A DNA stretch of 5,717 bases from positions 1 through 5,717 of the forward strand of contig CAYGWX010000097.1 in the NCBI GenBank assembly GCA_964353855.1. The letters are read 5' to 3'. The stretch is from CAYGWX01 sp964353855 [NCBI: uncultured bacterium]. Its GTDB lineage: Bacteria; Edwardsbacteria; CAYGWX01. The translations under genes and the position numbers were made by a program. Positions 5,603 through 5,717 of the stretch are shown piece after piece. Within the stretch, counting starts at the first letter, position 1. Each line of letters starts with the position of its first letter. A model generated the notes under the pieces. The model was given only the letters and a program-made list of their open reading frames with translations. It did no database searches and had not been told where the DNA came from.

Positions 5603-5717
5603 CTCGCACTTCCTTTCTCCGGAGCTTTGGCTTTCTTGAGGCGGTATCCCACGGTGACGTTCTCACGGACGAAGTACTTTCGGGCGACCCGCTGGACGTC
5701 CTGCGGGGTGATCGTCA
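5599..5717 (-). CDS. C-terminal end of upstream gene, probably the partner M16 peptidase
   Basis: Only the last 38 codons are visible, and the gene continues beyond the right edge. The segment TITPQDVQRVARKYFVRENV matches the closing helix-strand of M16 C-terminal domains (x-T-x-x-D-V-x-x-x-A-x-K-Y-x-x-x-x-x-x-V). The next protein has the same element, LTLDDVKQAARKYLHPEKMA, at 423-442. The frame ends in a basic tail (KKAKAPEKGSAR). Its TGA overlaps the next ATG by four bases (ATGA), which indicates translational coupling and fits equal production of two subunits. Whether it carries HxxEH cannot be seen in this window. Confidence 0.75.
   Translation of the reverse strand, partial: TITPQDVQRVARKYFVRENVTVGYRLKKAKAPEKGSAR

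Overview
The window looks like chromosomal DNA from a moderately GC-rich, probably Gram-negative or diderm bacterium. It has tightly packed short operons, signal peptides with Lys/Arg-rich starts, a periplasmic-type M16 peptidase pair and purine-rich ribosome binding sites. Taxonomy cannot be fixed from the sequence. The mix of DUF4097, LiaF/SHOCT-like, M16-pair and cyclase genes would fit Acidobacteriota/Aminicenantes-like or related environmental phyla, but this is only an impression. No tRNA, rRNA, CRISPR array or insertion sequence is visible. No stretch over 300 bases lacks a gene.

Left block (1-1573, + strand): three co-directional genes end at a strong bidirectional terminator. They are the C-terminal part of a DUF4097-type beta-repeat protein, a small two-helix LiaF/LiaI-like membrane protein with a SHOCT-like tail, and a soluble protein that begins with the same kind of SHOCT-like hairpin. 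In related bacteria such sets belong to envelope-stress modules of the Lia/YvlB type.

Middle block (1592-3341, - strand): a membrane-anchored protein with a class III nucleotide cyclase-like domain (2337-3176) is followed, after a 166-base gap rich in inverted repeats, by a secreted protein of unknown function (1592-2170).

Divergent to the cyclase (3342-4070, + strand) is a protein that joins two MshEN/PilZ-independent c-di-GMP-type 24-residue motifs to a canonical cAMP-binding domain. It is driven by a near-consensus sigma70 promoter placed so that the mRNA should be leaderless. The cyclase-like protein and the cyclic-nucleotide receptor are the most plausible functional unit in the window: a local second-messenger writer/reader pair, possibly integrating two nucleotides. 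Two cautions apply. The cyclase lacks recognisable transition-state Asn/Arg residues, and the first MshEN motif lacks its Arg.

Right block (4145-5717, - strand): after a perfect-palindrome terminator comes an M16-family periplasmic protein without the HxxEH zinc motif. It is translationally coupled (ATGA overlap) to the C-terminal end of an upstream gene, very likely its partner M16 peptidase, which leaves the window.
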